Positions 59,301 through 64,000 of a DNA stretch of 64,000 bases are shown piece by piece (position 1 is the first letter of the stretch; each line of letters starts with the position of its first letter). The stretch covers positions 1,473,860 through 1,537,859 of the forward strand of contig CM031878.1 in assembly GCA_018697195.1 (NCBI GenBank), in the 5' to 3' direction. A program made the position numbers and the translations under genes. Source of the DNA: Certhia americana (lineage: Eukaryota > Chordata > Aves > Passeriformes > Certhiidae). Below the pieces are notes generated by a model. The model searched no databases. It had not been told where the DNA came from and saw nothing but the letters and a program-made list of their open reading frames with translations.

Positions 59301-61500
59301 GAGGGGATCTGTTGTTGTCTGCTGCTTGTTTAAGTGCAGGGCATAAAATTATTTTTAAAAAAAGTATTTTTTTTTTCTCTGCAGAGGCCTGATGCTTTCA
59401 AGGAGGCCTGTAGTTACAAGACAAACTCTCAAAGGGCCCTGGGAATGAGTGCTGACACTGCCAATTCAGCTCTTCTGCTACACTCTAAGAGGGTTTCACT
59501 CATAATAAATATTGCAGACAACCTTAAATATCCTGTGAAAATTTGTCAATAGACATCACATTTCTCTATGCTTGCATGGAGCCGGTCTGCTTCCAGTTCT
59601 GCAGTGTTGTTGCACTGGGCTGAGGGCAGTAAACAGATTTCTTTTGCACGTGATGTCAGGAGTGATGCCTGTGCAAGCTCTGGCACAGAAAACCTTTCCT
59701 ATTATTTGTAGATACCTGTGTACTTTGCTCTTTGGCTCTGCAGCTCTCCTGCTCATATAGGTCTCTCACGTGCTCTATCTCATGGCCAGCAGTGATACAG
59801 CAGAGAATGATGAGAGGACACAGAAAATAAAACACTGATGGAGTACATGGGCTGTTTGCTGCAGCTCAGGCCCACCATCACTCCAGGAGAATGGGCTTCT
59901 GCTCGGTACAGGAATTTGGTCCACTACTGCACAGATCTCAGGAAAAAAAATCCCTTTGAATGGAGTGCAGTAAAAGGTAGAAAAGCTGAAAGTGTGTATA
60001 TCAAAACCTAGGTGATATAAGAATCTGCAAAATCAGTGTCACACCTCTACAAAATCATAGGAAGCCAAATTGTACTCTCTGTTATTTTGCTGTTACTGTA
60101 AAATGACTCCCAGAGCAACTGAGGCAAATTTCTTTGAGTTTTCAAAGTTATTAGTAGAAATTAAACAGTTCAAATTATTGAGTAAATTCTACTTCACATC
60201 TGAACTTATTGACCTTGACTACTCTCCTGCATACAAATCTGCTTATGTAGTATCTTGTAGGGTCTCAGCCTGGGAATTTTGATGGCCATTCGGCTTTTCA
60301 TTTTCCCAAGAGGATTTATGGTTAGATCCATCTAAATGGTACAGCTTCCATATGGAAAAAGTCTCATATGATGTGAGTTTACATGAACTGATCTCTGAAA
60401 GAAACATATTTGGCCCCTGAGCTGATGGCTTTCACAATAGGGAATCAAATTACTTTTAGTGTTTAACTTGAAGTACCCTGGTATGTGTATTTTTCCCAGT
60501 CCAGTGCATCCCACTGAGGTATTTTTCTAACCTAAATATTGTTTTTCTTTCCTTGGCTCTGGAAGACCCTGAATGACAAAATGGTAGAAGAGGGTTTCCA
60601 AGGGAGTATCAGTACGTCCTCATGCCCTGCCTCTTCTTTTCCCTGGATAATTTTTGGTCTGGCCCAGGGTCCCCACTCTATTTATGTACAAGGTGGTAAT
60701 GAAAGCATTTAGCAGGATTCAGAAATAGATGTATGAGAGCTGTGAGAGGCACTGAGGAAGGACATATCAGGGGGCTGGATCCCTGCACCTTCTCTGAAAA
60801 GTCAGTTGTGCCTAAAATGCTGCTCTCCAGCCTGCAGAAATTCAGGGTGACCAGCTTCATACTTTAAACACCTGCGTGGTTTTGTTGCTTAAAATTAGGT
60901 AAGGCAAAGCCTTTTTTAGCCATTGCCTCTCTTGCCTAAATTGCTGTAGGTCATGCTGAGGACTAGCCCTGCCTCAAGGTCTGGGTCGGAAGGGTTTCAC
61001 AATGTTACCTTTAGCCCTTCTTCACATGGAGCACCAGTTACAGCTGAAACAAAGTCCATGAACACTCCCTGTTTGGTGCTCCACGCAGCTGGGCTGCTGG
61101 CACACTAAAGCAATTTGCATACACTGATTTAACTGTTGGAAAATCTATTCACACAATAATCTTCCTATTCTCTTAGATAAGGGAGTTTTTTTCCCCTCAT
61201 TTTGTTGTCAAAATCCTTTTCCCATCTGTTATTGGGGCAAAACAACCTCCTGGTCTGGATGTTTCATTCATGGATAAAGATGTCATTGGAACTTGTTTTA
61301 GGGTTGGAGCAGATTTTTCTCGCAGTGAAATGAGCTACAAAACTCCCCATGACCTGAAAAGAACCTCTCCCGAAAATGGGGGGTTGGGGTTAGAGGAGTT
61401 ACGATGGCTGTGGACAAGGTCTTGCTGCTCTGCCCTTTCAAAAGAGAACTGTGTCTAGTGGAGGAACAATCAGAATATTTGTCTCTTTAAATGAATGGTT
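59301..61500. other. Intergenic, upstream of ST8SIA5
   Basis: No gene or repeat is recognised. It may contain distal regulatory sequence of ST8SIA5, but nothing in the sequence marks it out. Confidence 0.5.
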
Positions 61501-62426
61501 CTTAGAGCCTGCACTGAGAGGCAGGCTCCCTCTCTGCGGCTGTGAGGCTACTCAGAGCCTCCAATAAATCAGCATGCAGGCACTGAGAGCTCTGTCCTTG
61601 AAGGGATGCACAGTGACCTTGCTTATGCTTACTCTGGAGGAATAGGGGGAACAGAGGAGCCCAAATAGTGAGTGGTGTGTGACTGAAGGCTCTGCATTCT
61701 GCGTGCAAATGCCACAGCACGGGAGCCACGGCACAGACGGTGTGCTGCTACACAAAATGCAGCTTTCCTTCTAGCCTGACCAGACTGCTGCTGCTGCTGT
61801 GTTTCTCTTTCTTTTTTTTTTTTCTTTTTTTTTTTCCCCTTCCTGCAGGGTTCTGAATGAAATCCTCATGATTGTTGCCTGCTTGTTCAATAATAGCACG
61901 CCCCAGTCACGTCTCCTTGCGAGCACATTTGGTCGGAATCACTGAGCAGAAGCAGAGAAGAGCTGACGACTATGTGCTTCCAACGCAGGTTGCCGGAGCC
62001 CCGTGTTTGCCATTGGCTGCAGTTTTCTGGTTTGTGTGCAGCTTCCCCCATCTGGAATATGAAAATGGGATTGAAGTAGATAATTGCTAGCAGCGGGTTT
62101 TCAAGAGAGGCTTAGAGGGAACAGAATGCCTCTCACACAGCACAGGCTGCCTGCGCTGAGAGAGCTCTGAGAGATGATTTTAGATGTTACCCACGTCTGA
62201 ATCTCCTGGAAACTTTACCATGGAAGCAAGCCATTGCGCACAGTCCTGGAGCTAACATCCAAAAGGGGCAAGGAAGGGGCAGCAGGGCCAAACAATGGGA
62301 TACCTTGTCCTTGGATTGCTCACAAAAAAGCCAGCAGGCATTCCCCTCCGCCCCACAGCACAAAGGGCATGAAGGTGGTGATGAACTGAATTTTACCCAG
62401 TGAAGCTTCAGTGGCTTGTGAGAAGG
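61501..62426 (+). promoter_or_regulatory. ST8SIA5: Presumed ST8SIA5 upstream region and 5' UTR
   Basis: Sequence between the intergenic desert and the ST8SIA5 start codon. It is not a CpG island. Features seen: a strong splice-acceptor-like site (about 50 nt of pyrimidines ending TTCCTGCAG at 61848), an inverted CCAAT (ATTGG, about 62009-62013), and several upstream ATGs, one opening a frame of about 25 codons at 61868. No TATA box at a convincing place was found. The transcription start cannot be located by eye; the coding exon could be preceded by a noncoding exon further upstream. Confidence 0.5.
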
Positions 62427-62557
62427 ATGGGATACACTGATCCTTCGTCAAGCCGGGATTTGCTGGGAAACAGAACTTTGTTCTTCATCTTCATCTGCGC
62501 CTTTGCCGTGGTCACCTTGCTGCAGCAGATCCTTTACGGGAGAAACTATCTCAAGAG
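62427..62557 (+). CDS. ST8SIA5: ST8SIA5 first coding exon
   Basis: ATG at 62427 in a strong Kozak context (A at -3, G at +4), then 43 codons plus two bases, ending before GTAAGG. It encodes MGYTDPSSSRDLLGNRT, then LFFIFICAFAVVTLLQQILY and GRNYLKR. This matches the N-terminus of alpha-2,8-sialyltransferase V (SIAT8E): a short cytosolic tail, one signal-anchor segment (about residues 18-36) and the start of the lumenal stem, as expected for a type II Golgi membrane enzyme. The family adds alpha-2,8-linked sialic acid to gangliosides (GD1a to GT1a, GT1b to GQ1b, GD3 to GT3), mainly in brain. The sialyl motifs L, S, III and VS are on later exons outside the window. It lies downstream of PIAS2 on the same strand, as in human. 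Confidence 0.95.
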
Positions 62558-64000
62558 GTAAGGGGGAATCAGAGGGAACAGAAAAAAGTTGTCTGATCAG
62601 ACTGAGGGGAGATAGAGCTCCAGGCAAACCATTACAGCAGTTCAAACCACTTCTAAATGTTTTGCTGATGTTAATAATATCTTGTCAGCCTGGGAAGGTG
62701 CATCCAGCATCTGTATTGTTTGTTAGATTATGAATGCAGGAGAATAATGTTTTGTGAGTTTCCTGGATTATGTTTTAGTCCTCAGCTGCGGCAAAAATAC
62801 AGGTTTGTGTTCAACTTAAACAGACTCATGCCACCTGAGTATTTACCCCTCATCAGACCTTGCCTACAAGGATACCCACTCTTTTTAAGTTCAGGCTGAA
62901 ATGGCTCAAGAAATTGAAATGAGTTATCACATTCATTGCTGAAACTTCAATGTCTTTAGAAACAAACATGCAGATGCAGTTCCTAAAATCAATATTAGTG
63001 TTCCAGATAACAGAGAGAACACTTTATTTTTACACTGCTATGTTCTTACGGATTTCTGCTGAGACTGCTTCACTGTAGAGTACATCAGTCTTTGATCTGA
63101 AAATGCTCTTTTCACATCAAACACCAATGGGGCTCTATAAATGTTTAACCTTGACCCATGCAGAGTTTATTTTACTTAAACCTAGTTTGAGAAGTTATAG
63201 CTTGCATGATTTTATGAAGATGAATGTTTCCCTTACATGCTTTGAGGTAAGTGTTTCACTTGTGTAGGCAGCTGCTGTGGAATTTTTTACTGGAATTCAG
63301 CTGCATTCTGCCAGGAGAGATCAATGGTTTGGTTCTTGCCTTGCTTGCAACTCATGTAGTGGTTTGCCTTGTGCCAAGAGCAAGCAAAATGCTGGCAAAT
63401 CAGGAAACGTTTCTCTCTGGGAGGGAAAAGCAAGCATGATATTAATATGTTTAGACAGGGGTGTTGTTTATCCACAGAACAATTTGTGTGCTTTGTTTTA
63501 CACAAGACCTGTCTGGGAGACTTTGATTTTTGGGTACCTCAGCTCCAGAAATTTGTGACTTCCACAGCTGGAAGAAGCAAGAATGAGCAGAAGTGTAGAA
63601 AACTTGCGGTTTTTTGGCTTGGAGAAAATTGAGGGGAGAAAGAAAAACAGACTTGAAATACCCCAATTAAATCTTAGAAGAAGAAAGCAATAAATACATG
63701 TCTCTAAACACTCACAAAGTGATAAAATATTGTAGCAGGAAAGATTTGGATTTAACTATGATGGGGAAGTTTTAAAGAAAATAGTTACCTAAGGAGGTAT
63801 AAAATCTCCATATATGGGGGGGGGGGCTTCAGGAACCTGTTAGGTAGACCAGAGTAGTACTAAGCTTCTTCAGTGTTAAAAATATGACTTTATGGCCAGG
63901 TCAAGGTCTCATCTTGCCTTATTTTCTCAGTTTTTCCCATTTGTCCTGGAGGCCTGGCAGCCCTACCAATCCTTGATTTTCCAAGTCCAAATGACTGCAA
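62558..64000 (+). other. ST8SIA5: ST8SIA5 intron 1, 5' part
   Basis: It begins at the GTAAGG donor and continues past the window end. No second ST8SIA5 exon (expected to start near YFEFYEG) is found. It contains a G11 run at about 63816-63826. Confidence 0.85.

Overview
The window is vertebrate nuclear DNA, almost certainly from a bird and probably a passerine. Three things point to this. All interspersed repeats I can classify are avian: CR1 LINE fragments, an ERVL-like LTR nested in CR1, and LTRs of a type I associate with songbirds. The two genes are the last exons of PIAS2 and the first coding exon of ST8SIA5, on the same strand and in the same order as on human 18q21. That human segment corresponds to the avian Z chromosome, so Z linkage is likely, but this is inference. 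I see no bacterial-style gene organisation, so almost every long reading frame is a chance frame or lies inside a repeat.

Layout. 1-7506: seven consecutive PIAS2 exons on + (about 300 C-terminal residues: SP-RING, SUMO-interacting motif, Ser/Thr-rich tail), all with GT/AG introns and consistent phase, then a 3' UTR with several AATAAA signals (7507 to about 9210 or later). 9.2-61.5 kb: an intergenic desert of about 52 kb without convincing protein-coding exons. It holds CR1 copies at about 10.4, 11.4-13.2, 15.9-16.9, 20.2, 26.6, 27.4, 32.6, 43.7, 44.0, 46.4, 55.4 and 59.2 kb, a complete solo LTR with target-site duplication (35.6-36.3 kb), a second LTR nested in CR1 (46.7-47.0 kb), a (TTCAC)19 array, a CAT repeat and several homopolymers. 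61.5-62.4 kb: presumed promoter/5' UTR of ST8SIA5. 62427-62557: ST8SIA5 first coding exon (cytosolic tail plus signal-anchor). 62558-64000: its first intron.

The two genes do not form a functional unit. PIAS2 is a nuclear SUMO E3 ligase and transcriptional co-regulator. ST8SIA5 is a Golgi alpha-2,8-sialyltransferase making complex gangliosides. They are conserved neighbours in tandem orientation.

The most unusual signal is in the repeats. Two CR1 copies 27.9 kb apart share a 229-bp block with no mismatch although their flanks belong to differently diverged copies. A second pair 22.3 kb apart shares 645 bp (12 mismatches, no indel) that includes an LTR at the same CR1 position, while the adjoining CR1 tails are strongly diverged. 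A third CR1 shares only the first about 170 bp of that block. This looks like interlocus gene conversion or modular exchange among GC-rich CR1 segments, or else an assembly artefact. I found no new multi-gene system.
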